Source of the DNA: DATARH01 sp036008175
GTDB lineage: Bacteria; Pseudomonadota; Alphaproteobacteria; ATCC43930; CGMCC-115725
Assembly (NCBI GenBank): GCA_036008175.1
Contig: DASYOB010000135.1
Coordinates: 1 to 36,315, forward strand
Reading direction: 5' to 3'
Length of the DNA stretch: 36,315 nucleotides
Shown in pieces: positions 7,710-17,022 of the stretch. Below the pieces are notes generated by a model that did no database searches, was not told the DNA's origin, and was given only the letters and a program-made list of their open reading frames with translations. The position numbers were made by a program, and so were the translations under genes. Positions within the stretch are counted from its first letter, which is position 1, and every line of letters begins with the position of its first letter.

Positions 7710-8410
7710 TCAGGTCTCGGCGTAGCCAGGGGGATCAAATACGGACTTGCTCCTGTAATTGCGGTCTCCCCAAAGTCGCAGCACTGTGTCGCTTACGCGG
7801 GATCCCGCTGATGCGACCTTGGGGCAGACCGGGAAGCCGGCCTTTCGCGGCGACAGCCGCACGCCGCACCGCGCAGCTTCGAGGATGAAATATCGGGTCA
7901 TCTGCACGATGTCGGTGCGCCAGTAGAGCTGCTCTGGCTCGTTTTCGAGGAAATCGGCGACGGTGAGGGCGCAGCAATAGGTCTCGACATATCGGGCGGC
8001 CGGCGTCACCGGCGCCCAATGGACCTGTAATCGGCGCGTCGCGCCAGCCGAATTTCCAGCCGGCATGCTCCGCACCGATGCGCCAGCGGTCGAGATGCAC
8101 CGCCAGCGTGCTAGCGTCGAGCGCCGGAGCACGTTGAGCTGCAGCTGCATCAACAACCCGTCGCCGAACGCTTCGACGATATAGGTCGCATCCGACGCGC
8201 CACGGACATGCCGATCGCCACCCGCGCGCGTGCGGCAACAGAGAGCGACATTTCGCGCGGTTCGGTATCGAAGCTCGGCAGCTCGTACTCGACCGCGCGC
8301 AGCGCTTCGAGCATCTGGCCGGTTAGAAAATTCTCGGTCCGCCGCTGCGCTTCCGCGATTGTCAGCATGCCGGCAGAAACAGGCGGCGACGCTGCAATGT
8401 TCCGAAACAT
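7710..8410 (-). pseudogene. Multiply frameshifted remnant of an unidentified gene
   Basis: No single frame gives a convincing protein, but coherent pieces line up across frames: from 8410 to about 8205 a frame with LTIAEAQRRTENFLTGQMLE and AVEYELPSFDTEPREMSLSV; then to about 8110 another with DATYIVEAFGDGLLMQLQLN; then to about 8030 a third with VHLDRWRIGAEHAGWKFGWR; then back to the second with ARYVETYCCALTVADFLENE and YWRTDIVQMTRYFILEAARC. Three shifts would be needed to rejoin them. I do not recognise the family. It sits downstream of pckA, in the same orientation. It could also be three unrelated shadow frames, but the codon-like segments change over just where one ends. Confidence 0.42.
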
Positions 8411-8413
8411 AAC

Positions 8414-8463
8414 GGACCGCGGCCGTCTCGGCCGCTATCAGGCGGGCGTCCCGCCCGCGGTCC
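8414..8463 (-). terminator. Branched hairpin after pckA, likely transcription terminator
   Basis: GGACCGCGG (8414–8422) is the reverse complement of CCGCGGTCC (8455–8463). Within it lie two smaller perfect stems: GCGGCC/GGCCGC (8419–8435) and GCGGGC/GCCCGC with a GTCCC loop (8442–8458). It begins nine bases beyond the pckA stop in the direction of transcription. There is no U-run, so Rho or processing may be involved. Confidence 0.45.
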
Positions 8464-8472
8464 AAGACGCCG

Positions 8473-10107
<1,635 letters not shown>

Positions 10108-10236
10108 CGTCGGTCGGTCGCCGATCGCGCCCGGCCGTATCCCGGTTTCTGAATTGGCCGGCACGATAACCCCCGCGCATTCGCCCGGCAAGCGGACCGA
10201 TTGCCGCGAAACCGGCGGTGGATCACACGAATTCGA

Positions 10237-10974
10237 TCAATTCTGCTGCATATTGCGTGCCGCCTGCACCAGCGCAACGAGCGCGGCGCGGGCCTGCGCC
10301 GGGGTCAGCACCGGTTGGGAGAAGCTTAGCCGAGCGGTTTCACCGCCAGCTTCCATTGGGCGGCGCAGATCGACGCCGTCCGGGTCGATTCCAGTTATCC
10401 GCCAGCCCGCGCCGTGGCGCCCCAGGAGCTTTTCGGCATAGAGGGTGACGGCTTCGGCATGATCCGTGTTCATGTGTTGGACGATCTCCGCCGCGGCGGC
10501 GGCTAGCGTGGCGGCATCGGCCGTGAAACGCAGCTCCTCCGCCTCTATCCAGAAAATCCGGCCAAATCCTGCGACAAGATGACCTCGCTCGATCGAAACC
10601 CGGTACAGGTGGAAATCGGCGAAGTCCGCGTACACGGCGCTTGAGGGATGGCGCGCCGCAAAGCGCGCGGCCGCATGCGTATCCTCGCAGCGTTCGGCCC
10701 GGCCGAGCACGGTCAGCCGCGGCCCTGTCAGCGGGTCTGGATACTCTCCGGTGCCGTCGAACAGCAGTGACACCGACGAGTTCGCGACGAGGTTTTGGGT
10801 ATGCTGCGCGAGATCGGACAACAGCAATAAAGGACTGGCGTCTATGTCCGCCGCGGTAATAACCAGAGAAACGTACGGCCGTCCGTCGAGGTTCGTGGCC
10901 AGCGCGGCGCGATCGCGGCCGCGAATGAGCTGCCTGGCCGTAAGAGCACGATCGGATTCGCTGTCACCCGGCAT
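10237..10974 (-). CDS. HugZ-like pyridoxamine-phosphate-oxidase-fold protein with DUF2470 domain
   Basis: A 245-residue protein. Residues about 10–150 form the split-barrel FMN-binding fold (ALATNLDGRPYVSLVITAAD, SVSLLFDGTGEYPDPLTGPR, RLTVLGRAE). Residues about 165–240 are a DUF2470 domain with EIVQHMNTDHAEAVTLYAEK, the signature seen in HugZ-type heme-degrading proteins and plant/cyanobacterial relatives. The family is linked to heme utilisation, although many members have unknown substrates. A conserved His-containing C-terminal motif of iron-uptake HugZ cannot be confirmed here. It lies 129 bases upstream of pckA in the same direction. Confidence 0.82.
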   Translation of the reverse strand: MPGDSESDRALTARQLIRGRDRAALATNLDGRPYVSLVITAADIDASPLLLLSDLAQHTQNLVANSSVSLLFDGTGEYPDPLTGPRLTVLGRAERCEDTHAAARFAARHPSSAVYADFADFHLYRVSIERGHLVAGFGRIFWIEAEELRFTADAATLAAAAAEIVQHMNTDHAEAVTLYAEKLLGRHGAGWRITGIDPDGVDLRRPMEAGGETARLSFSQPVLTPAQARAALVALVQAARNMQQN

Positions 10975-11073
10975 GGCGAACCGCTCTTTTCAAACGGGAG
11001 AGCTGGCATGCTGCAAAGATGTTGTTCATCGTGCGAACCAAAAAGTCACGATGCGATGCGGGCATTTGCCCCA

Positions 11074-11131
11074 GGTTACAGCATGACGAGGCGTATGGTC
11101 GCGGCGAATAGCTGTGTAACCGGCCTTTTTT
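11074..11131 (+). other. Inverted repeat with a T6 tract upstream of chvI
   Basis: GGTTACA (11074–11080) pairs with TGTAACC (11115–11121), extended by GC/GC across a two-base bulge, around a loop of about 30 bases; GGCC and six T follow (11126–11131). It could be the terminator of a short upstream RNA, a premature terminator in a chvI leader, or a protein-binding site. The intergenic region between hugZ-like and chvI is 243 bases and holds no protein-coding frame I trust. Confidence 0.3.
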
Positions 11132-11217
11132 GTTTGCCGCCAAGCGGCCATATTTAGACGCAGATCGTCCGAGCGGCGGGAGCGCGGTCGCCGCAAGGCA
11201 TTTTGGGGGACGTATCC

Positions 11218-11919
11218 GTGGCGAATACGATTGCTCTCGTCGACGACGACCGCAACATCCTGACCTCTGTTTCGATGGCGTTGGAGGCCGAGGGGTTTTC
11301 GGTGCGGTGCTACAGCGACGGCACCGAAGCGCTCAAGGGCATGGCCGCACAGCCGGTCGATCTCGCGGTGCTCGACATCAAGATGCCGCGCATGGACGGG
11401 ATGGACATGCTGGAGCAGCTGCGACGGACCAAAAGCCACATCCCGGTCATTTTTCTGACCTCAAAAGACGACGAGGTCGACGAGCTGCTCGGCCTGCGCA
11501 TGGGCGCCGACGACTACATCAAGAAGCCGTTTTCGCAGCGGCTCCTGATCGCTCGCATTCACGCCCTGCTCCGGCGGGGCGAGCTGGCGCGAGAGCGCGA
11601 CGACGGCCAGGGCGAGCCGGTCATCACCCGTGGCGAGATGAGCCTCGATCCGGCGCGTCATCTGTGCACTTGGCGTGGCGAGCCAGTGGAGCTCACGGTG
11701 ACCGAGTTCCTGATCCTCAAATCGCTGGCGCAACGTCCTGGCCACGTCAAAAACCGCGACCAGCTGATGGACGCGGCTTATGGCGAGCACATCTATGTGG
11801 ACGACCGCACGATCGACAGCCATATCAAGCGGCTCCGCAAGAAATTCAAGGCCGTGGACAGCGAGTTCGGGCAGATCGAAACGCTCTATGGCGTCGGATA
11901 CCGATACCGCGACCGCTGA
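11218..11919 (+). CDS. chvI: Response regulator ChvI
   Basis: A 233-residue OmpR-family regulator. The receiver begins MANTIALVDDDRNILTSVSM and has phospho-acceptor Asp53 in LDIKMPRMDGM, Thr in IFLTSKDDE, and Lys in YIKKPFSQ; the C-terminal winged helix contains VELTVTEFLILKSLAQRPGH and DDRTIDSHIKRLRKKFK. The N-terminal VDDDRNILTSVS and the KPFSQRLL phrase are characteristic of rhizobial ChvI/ExoR-controlled regulators. I start at the GTG at 11218, which has GGGGGA seven bases upstream and removes five non-conserved residues. Partner kinase ChvG is encoded next, overlapping its end. ChvG–ChvI respond to acid and envelope change in rhizobia and Brucella. Confidence 0.95.
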   Translation: MANTIALVDDDRNILTSVSMALEAEGFSVRCYSDGTEALKGMAAQPVDLAVLDIKMPRMDGMDMLEQLRRTKSHIPVIFLTSKDDEVDELLGLRMGADDYIKKPFSQRLLIARIHALLRRGELARERDDGQGEPVITRGEMSLDPARHLCTWRGEPVELTVTEFLILKSLAQRPGHVKNRDQLMDAAYGEHIYVDDRTIDSHIKRLRKKFKAVDSEFGQIETLYGVGYRYRDR

Positions 11920-13657
11920 CGCGAAAGTAGCGGCGAAACCTTCGCCAGGAACGCCGTCGGGCGAGCCGACAGCGCGCGCGGAATGGTCCGCGGCGGGCAC
12001 GGCCCGCGATTTGCCGCGCACCGATAGGCTGACCAGCATGCGGGCTGAGCCCGATCGTCGGCGATGGCTCCCTTGGCCGGCGGTCTCGCCACTGACCCGG
12101 CGGATTATTGCCGTCAATGTGCTACCGCTGGCGCTGCTCGCGGTCGGTTTTCTCTATCTCGGCAAATTCGAGGCGAGCCTGATCGGGCAGCAGGTCGAGT
12201 CGCTGCGCACGCAGGGCGAGATTTTCGCCGCCGCGCTTGGTGAGGGCGCGGTACTTGATTCTGCCGACGAAGGCGAGATCCTGTTGCCCGATCTGGCGCG
12301 TCAGATGATGCGTCGGCTCGTGGAGCCGACTCGCACCCGGGCGCGGCTGTTCGACACTCAAGGCAAGCTGATCGCCGACAGCCGGCTGCTCCGCGGGGCG
12401 GGAGTCGCGGTGCAGGTCACCGAGCTGCCGCCCGTGGAACACAAGAGGCTGCTGTCGCGGACAGCCGATGCGGTCTACGACTGGATTACCGAACAGCTGC
12501 CGAGCCGGCGCAAGTACCCGGTATATCGCGAGAGCGAAACAGCCGAGAGTTATAGTGAGGCCCTGCGCGCGCTGCACGGCGAGAGCGGTTCGGCGGTGCG
12601 CAGCGACCCGCAGACCGGCGGTCTGGTGATAGGCGTGGCGGTCCCGGTGCAGCGCTACAAGCAGGTGCTCGGCGCCGTCATGCTGTCGACCGGCAGCGGC
12701 GAGATTGAAGAGGAATTGCGAACGGTCCGGCTCGAGCTGCTGCGTATCTTCGCCGTGGCCGTCCTGGTTACCGTGCTGCTGTCGCTTTACCTTGCCGGTA
12801 CGATCGCCCGGCCGATCCGGTTGCTCGCCGCGGCAGCAGAGCGCGCGCGCGGCCGCGGCACCTATATCGACATCCCCGATTTCACCGAGCGGCGTGATGA
12901 GATCGGCGAGCTGTCCGGCTCGTTACGCGAGATGACCGACGCGCTGTGGCAGCGGATGAGCGCGATCGAAAGCTTTGCCGCCGATGTCGCGCACGAGATC
13001 AAGAACCCGCTCTCCTCGCTGCGTAGCGCCGTTGAGACCGCATCCCGCATCGAGGATCCGGCAAAGCAGCGCCGGCTGATGGCGATCATTCAGGACGATG
13101 TCGAGCGCCTCGACCGGCTGATCACCGACATCTCCGACGCCTCGCGTCTCGACGCCGAGCTCAGCCGCCTCGAAGTGTCGCCGACCGATATCGGGGCGAT
13201 GCTGCGCGCCATCGCGGAAATGAATGAGACAACCCGGACGGATGGCGCACCACGGCTCGCGCTCGATATCACCGAGCGCGGACGGCCGCTGATCGTGCCC
13301 GGGGTCGAAAGCCGGCTGTCCCAGGTGTTTGTCAATGTCGTCGCCAATGCGGTTTCGTTCAGCCCACCGGCAGGCGAAATCCGTATCAGCGCCGCCCATG
13401 ACGGCCGCGCGGTGCTGGTCATCGTGGAAGATCACGGGCCCGGGATTCCGGAAGACAAATTGACCGCGATTTTTGATCGGTTCTACACTGAACGGCCGGC
13501 CGGGGAGAAATTCGGCACCCATTCGGGGCTCGGTCTCTCGATTTCCAAGCAAATCGTTGAGGCGCATCGCGGCCGGATCTGGGCCGACAACCGGACCGAC
13601 GCGACGGGCGCGGTGCGCGGTGCGCGGTTTTCGATCCGCCTGCCGGGGCCGCCATGA
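11888..13657 (+). CDS. chvG: Sensor histidine kinase ChvG
   Basis: Inner-membrane sensor kinase partner of ChvI. With the ATG at 11888 the product has 589 residues: a basic, disordered N-terminal tail, first membrane segment about residues 73–91 (IIAVNVLPLALLAVGFLYL), a periplasmic domain of about 200 residues, second segment (IFAVAVLVTVLLSLYLAGTI), HAMP domain, H-box FAADVAHEIKNPLSSL with His369, and an ATPase domain with NAVSFSPPAG, DHGPGIPED and THSGLGLSISKQIVEAH. The start is uncertain: 11888 overlaps the end of chvI by 32 bases; an ATG at 12038 would give 539 residues and remove most of the tail. Neither has a strong ribosome site. Its stop overlaps the hprK start (ATGA). Confidence 0.93.
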   Translation: MASDTDTATADAKVAAKPSPGTPSGEPTARAEWSAAGTARDLPRTDRLTSMRAEPDRRRWLPWPAVSPLTRRIIAVNVLPLALLAVGFLYLGKFEASLIGQQVESLRTQGEIFAAALGEGAVLDSADEGEILLPDLARQMMRRLVEPTRTRARLFDTQGKLIADSRLLRGAGVAVQVTELPPVEHKRLLSRTADAVYDWITEQLPSRRKYPVYRESETAESYSEALRALHGESGSAVRSDPQTGGLVIGVAVPVQRYKQVLGAVMLSTGSGEIEEELRTVRLELLRIFAVAVLVTVLLSLYLAGTIARPIRLLAAAAERARGRGTYIDIPDFTERRDEIGELSGSLREMTDALWQRMSAIESFAADVAHEIKNPLSSLRSAVETASRIEDPAKQRRLMAIIQDDVERLDRLITDISDASRLDAELSRLEVSPTDIGAMLRAIAEMNETTRTDGAPRLALDITERGRPLIVPGVESRLSQVFVNVVANAVSFSPPAGEIRISAAHDGRAVLVIVEDHGPGIPEDKLTAIFDRFYTERPAGEKFGTHSGLGLSISKQIVEAHRGRIWADNRTDATGAVRGARFSIRLPGPP

Positions 13658-14121
13658 CCGCCCCCTGCCTCATCCATGGCACTGCGGTTGCGGTTGCTAC
13701 CGAACTTGGCCTGCGCGCGGTGCTGCTGCGCGGTCCCTCGGGTTCGGGAAAGTCGGATCTGGGTCTGCGACTGATTGACGCCGGTGGGCAACTTGTCGCC
13801 GACGATCAGAGCGAGCTTGTCCGCCTCGGCGACAAGATTGTCGTCCGCCCGCCCGCTACCATCGCCGGACTGATCGAGGTGCGCGGCATCGGCATCCTCC
13901 GGCTCAATCCGCTGATGGAGGCGCCGCTGGCGCTGATCGCCGATCTGGTGCCCACAGAGGCAATCGAGCGGCTGCCGCCGCTGCGCGCCGAGTGTGTTCT
14001 CGGGCTGGACCTGCCAGTGATCGCCTTGACCCCGTTCGAGGCTTCGGCCCCGGCGAAACTGCGGCTCGCGCTGCGCGTTTTTAGCGAGCCGGGTTTTCCC
14101 GCGATGCTCACAGCAGAATGA
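13654..14121 (+). CDS. hprK: HPr kinase/phosphorylase, short alphaproteobacterial form
   Basis: A 155-residue protein corresponding to the C-terminal kinase domain only; the N-terminal domain of the Firmicutes enzyme (about 310 residues) is absent, as is usual in Alphaproteobacteria. Motifs: P-loop GPSGSGKS (27–34), Asp-containing LVADDQSELV, and the HprK signature IEVRGIGIL. It phosphorylates the serine site of HPr, here Ser65 in the ptsH product encoded 700 bases downstream. Start codon overlaps the chvG stop by four bases, so envelope sensing and PTS status are encoded in one transcript. Confidence 0.93.
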   Translation: MTAPCLIHGTAVAVATELGLRAVLLRGPSGSGKSDLGLRLIDAGGQLVADDQSELVRLGDKIVVRPPATIAGLIEVRGIGILRLNPLMEAPLALIADLVPTEAIERLPPLRAECVLGLDLPVIALTPFEASAPAKLRLALRVFSEPGFPAMLTAE

Positions 14122-14417
14122 GCGCAACTCTTGGCCTCCTCGCAACCGTTGAGCGCATTACGAGACTTCCGATTGTCTGTGACCTGTTCATCAAGCGTGA
14201 TGACGAACCGCTCGGAGAGCGCTATATGCAGCGCGACTTACCCCAATGCTCCCGCCGGAGCCATCCCCAACAGCTTCCGGCGCGAGCGGCAAGTGGCCTC
14301 TGCCCTGCGTAGACGCACCGATTTCGTCATCGCGAACTTGATCTGCGGCACCGCCGACACGGCTAAGCGCCCGCGCGGCGACGCGCGCCCGCAACGAGGC
14401 GGCGCAAAGGGTTCTCG

Positions 14418-14825
14418 ATGATCGGGATGGTCTTGGTGACGCACGGACGGCTGGCGGCAGAATTCGTGGCCGCGCTTGAGCATGTCGTCGGGGCGCAAGC
14501 CCAGATCGCCGCCGTCTGCATCGGTCCCGAAGACGATATGGAGCAGCGCCGGCAGGAGATCCTTCGCTGTGTCGCTGATGTCGATAGTGGCGAGGGCGCG
14601 GTGTTGCTGACGGATATGTTCGGTGGCACGCCGTCGAACCTGGCGATTTCGGTGATGGACCGCGGCAAGATCGAGGTCATCGCCGGGATCAACCTGCCGA
14701 TGCTGATCAAGCTCGCCAGCCTGCGCCAGACGGCGACGCTCGAGCGCGCGGTGCTCGGCGCGCAGGAAGCCGGGCGCAAATACATCAATGTCGCTTCCCA
14801 GCTGCTTGCGGATGCTCGCCGATGA
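14418..14825 (+). CDS. PTS EIIA component, mannose family (regulatory)
   Basis: A 135-residue EIIA of the mannose class. The phosphorylated histidine is His9 in MIGMVLVTHGRLAAEF; the fold is completed by AVLLTDMFGGTPSNLAI and VIAGINLPMLIKLASLR. It accepts phosphate from HPr. No EIIB, EIIC or EIID gene is present, so a sugar-transport role is unlikely; a regulatory role is the usual inference for this arrangement. AAAGGG lies a few bases before the ATG. Its stop overlaps the ptsH start (ATGA). The 296 bases before it hold no recognisable gene, although rapZ usually sits there. Confidence 0.92.
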   Translation: MIGMVLVTHGRLAAEFVAALEHVVGAQAQIAAVCIGPEDDMEQRRQEILRCVADVDSGEGAVLLTDMFGGTPSNLAISVMDRGKIEVIAGINLPMLIKLASLRQTATLERAVLGAQEAGRKYINVASQLLADARR

Positions 14826-15145
14826 TCCCCGATACGAATGCTCAGGACCTTGCCGGCCAAACTCCGCAACCCGCCACCGAGGCTCGACGAACCGTCGAGA
14901 TCTGCAACCAGCGCGGGCTGCACGCCCGCGCCGCGGCCCGCTTCGTCAAGACCGCGGGGCAATTCAACGCGGAGATTTCGGTTCGCAAGAACGGCACCGC
15001 CGTATCGGGCCGGTCGATCATGGGCTTGATGATGCTCGCGGCCGCCTCCGGGACGCTGATTGAGATCACCGCAGCCGGGCCGGACGCGGCGGCGGCGGTG
15101 GACACCCTCGCTCGCCTGATCGAATGCAAGTTCGATGAGGATTGA
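14822..15145 (+). CDS. ptsH: Phosphocarrier protein HPr
   Basis: A 107-residue HPr with an N-terminal extension of about 20 residues. Active-site His34 lies in NQRGLHARAAARFVK and the regulatory Ser65 in SGRSIMGLMML; their spacing (31 residues) equals that of His15 and Ser46 in the classical protein. Enzyme I phosphorylates the histidine and HprK the serine, both encoded in this operon. Start overlaps the EIIA stop by four bases; the end overlaps the ptsI start by 11 bases. The extension could be shorter if a later start were used, but no in-frame ATG lies before the HPr fold. Confidence 0.95.
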   Translation: MIPDTNAQDLAGQTPQPATEARRTVEICNQRGLHARAAARFVKTAGQFNAEISVRKNGTAVSGRSIMGLMMLAAASGTLIEITAAGPDAAAAVDTLARLIECKFDED

Positions 15146-16928
15146 CGAGAGCTCCGAGGGCAGCACAGGCAGCGAGCAGGTTCTATTCGGGATCGGCGTA
15201 TCGCCGGGCATCGCCATCGGGCCGGCCTATGTCGGCGATCGCGGCGAACTCCCGGTCAGCGAGAGCCACATTGACCCGGGCGACCTCGAGAAAGAGCGCG
15301 CCCGCTTCAGCGAAGCCGTCGCCCTCTCGTCCAAGCAACTGCGCAAGCTGAAGGCACGCGCGACAGCCCTACCCGGATCAGCCGCCGACGAAATCGGCTA
15401 CGTGCTCGACGCGCACCTCGCGATGCTCGCGAATTCGCGTCTGATTCGGGGCGTACACCATCGCATCAGCCGTGATCGGATCAATGCCGAGCGCGCGATC
15501 CAGCTCGAGATCGAGGATATCGGCAAGACCTTCGCCGCAATGCGCGACCCCTACCTCGCGGCGCGCATCGACGATATCCGCGTGGTCGGCGCTCGGCTGA
15601 TCCGTAACCTGCTGAAAAAGCCTTATGTGGCCTATTCGAGCCTGACCGGTGGCGCGGTGGTCCTCGCGGAAGAGGTCACGCCGGCGGATACGGCGCTGAT
15701 GGATCCGCGCCGGATCGGCGGCTTCGCCGCCGAATTCGGTGGTCCAGAGAGCCACACCGCAATCATGGCGCGCAGCTTGGGCCTGCCGGCGGTTCTTGGG
15801 GTCCCCGGGCTACTGGACCGCGCCAGCGGGGATGGCCAGATCGTGGTCGACGGGACCTCAGGAACTGTGGTCATCGACCCCTCGCCAACGACGATCGAGT
15901 CTTACCGACGGCGGCAAGAAGAATTCGTGCGCGAGCGGCGTCATCTGGGTCGCTTGCGGCGGGTGCCGGCGGTAACCCGCGACGGCATCGAGATCCGGCT
16001 CGAAGCCAATCTCGAACTTCCGGTCGAACTGGAACAGGCCGTTGCCAACGGGGCGATGGGGCTCGGCCTCGTGCGTACCGAGTTTCTCTACATGAACCGC
16101 GAGGATTTGCCGGAAGAGGAGGAGCAGTACGAATTCTTCCTCGGGCTGGTGCGGGGGATGGAAGGGCGGCCGGTGACCCTGCGTACCCTCGATGTCGGCG
16201 GCGACAAGCTGCCCGAGGCGCTCGCCGGCTATGCCGCGAGCGAGGCGGCGAACCCGGCGCTCGGATTGCGGGCGATCCGCTTGTCGCTCAGGGAGCGGCG
16301 GCTGCTCGATCCGCAGCTCGCGGCGATGTTGCGCGCCGCCAGCGAGGGGCCGGTTCGTATTCTCTTGCCGATGATCTCGACCGTCGGCGAGATCCGCCGC
16401 ACCCGCGAGGCGATGGAGCAGGTCGCCCGGCGGCTGCGTCGGCGCGGGCTGCGTCTGCCGAAGGCGCTGCCGCCGCTCGGTGCGATGATCGAGGTGCCGG
16501 CAGCGGCGCTCGCCGCCGACGCGCTCGCCGGCGAGGCCGATTTCTTCGCGGTCGGCACCAACGATTTGATCCAGTACACGCTCGCCATCGACCGCACCGA
16601 CGAGCAGGTCGCCGACCTTTACAACCCGCTGCATCCGGCGGTGTTGCGCCTCGTTCAATTCGCCGTCGAGGCGGCGGTGCGCCGGCGCATTCCGATCAGC
16701 ATTTGCGGGGAAATCGCCGGTGAGCCGCGCTACACGGCGCTATTGTTGGGTTTGGGTTTGCGCGAGCTGTCGATGGCGCCCAACAGCATCCCGAGGGTCA
16801 AACAGCGCGTCCGCGGCCTCGACATGGTCGCCGCGACACGCCGCGCCCACGCCATCATGGACCAGTCCGATTCCGGCCGGATAGCCGCGCTGTTGGACGA
16901 TTTCAACGCGATGGCCGAGGCGCAGTGA
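15135..16928 (+). CDS. ptsI: Phosphoenolpyruvate–protein phosphotransferase (Enzyme I)
   Basis: Enzyme I, 597 residues, transfers phosphate from phosphoenolpyruvate to HPr. It begins with the N-terminal swivelling domain (VLFGIGVSPGIAIGPAYVG); the phospho-histidine is His207 in GGPESHTAIMARSLGLPAV. The barrel domain carries GLGLVRTEFLYM, the substrate site GTNDLIQYTLAIDR and the catalytic Cys in SICGEIAGEP. There is no N-terminal GAF domain, so it is not the PtsP nitrogen form. It is the last gene of the chvI–ptsI run. Codon overlap with ptsH argues for translational coupling. Confidence 0.95.
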   Translation: MRIDESSEGSTGSEQVLFGIGVSPGIAIGPAYVGDRGELPVSESHIDPGDLEKERARFSEAVALSSKQLRKLKARATALPGSAADEIGYVLDAHLAMLANSRLIRGVHHRISRDRINAERAIQLEIEDIGKTFAAMRDPYLAARIDDIRVVGARLIRNLLKKPYVAYSSLTGGAVVLAEEVTPADTALMDPRRIGGFAAEFGGPESHTAIMARSLGLPAVLGVPGLLDRASGDGQIVVDGTSGTVVIDPSPTTIESYRRRQEEFVRERRHLGRLRRVPAVTRDGIEIRLEANLELPVELEQAVANGAMGLGLVRTEFLYMNREDLPEEEEQYEFFLGLVRGMEGRPVTLRTLDVGGDKLPEALAGYAASEAANPALGLRAIRLSLRERRLLDPQLAAMLRAASEGPVRILLPMISTVGEIRRTREAMEQVARRLRRRGLRLPKALPPLGAMIEVPAAALAADALAGEADFFAVGTNDLIQYTLAIDRTDEQVADLYNPLHPAVLRLVQFAVEAAVRRRIPISICGEIAGEPRYTALLLGLGLRELSMAPNSIPRVKQRVRGLDMVAATRRAHAIMDQSDSGRIAALLDDFNAMAEAQ

Positions 16929-16947
16929 CGCGATGCGCGGCATGAAG

Positions 16948-16976
16948 TTGACGATATAAAGATATCTTTATATCTT
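16948..16976 (+). promoter_or_regulatory. ahcY promoter with an overlapping 22-bp palindromic operator
   Basis: A perfect 22-bp palindrome lies at 16953–16974: the half site GATATAAAGAT followed directly by its reverse complement. It overlaps a good sigma-70 promoter, TTGACG (16948–16953), 17-base spacer, TATCTT (16971–16976). A repressor bound here would block RNA polymerase. Palindromes of this AT-rich kind before ahcY or met genes are the proposed sites of ArsR-family SAH-responsive regulators (SahR); that assignment is by analogy. The palindrome stands out sharply in otherwise GC-rich DNA. Confidence 0.75.
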
Positions 16977-17022
16977 GATACATCCTTTGCCGCGCCTGAC
17001 GGCGTCATCGCAGGAGCATCGC

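Noticed and set aside
14118..14312. 64-codon frame overlapping the hprK stop
   Set aside because: Start overlap is attractive, but the product resembles nothing and its codon pattern is not like its neighbours; kept only as a possible scar of rapZ.
14131..14421. 96-codon frame in front of the EIIA gene
   Set aside because: Serine/arginine-rich, no motif, overlaps another equally weak frame.
16975..17022. Upstream in-frame ATG for ahcY at 16975
   Set aside because: It lies inside the predicted –10 region; the conserved N-terminus and AGGAG belong to 17023.
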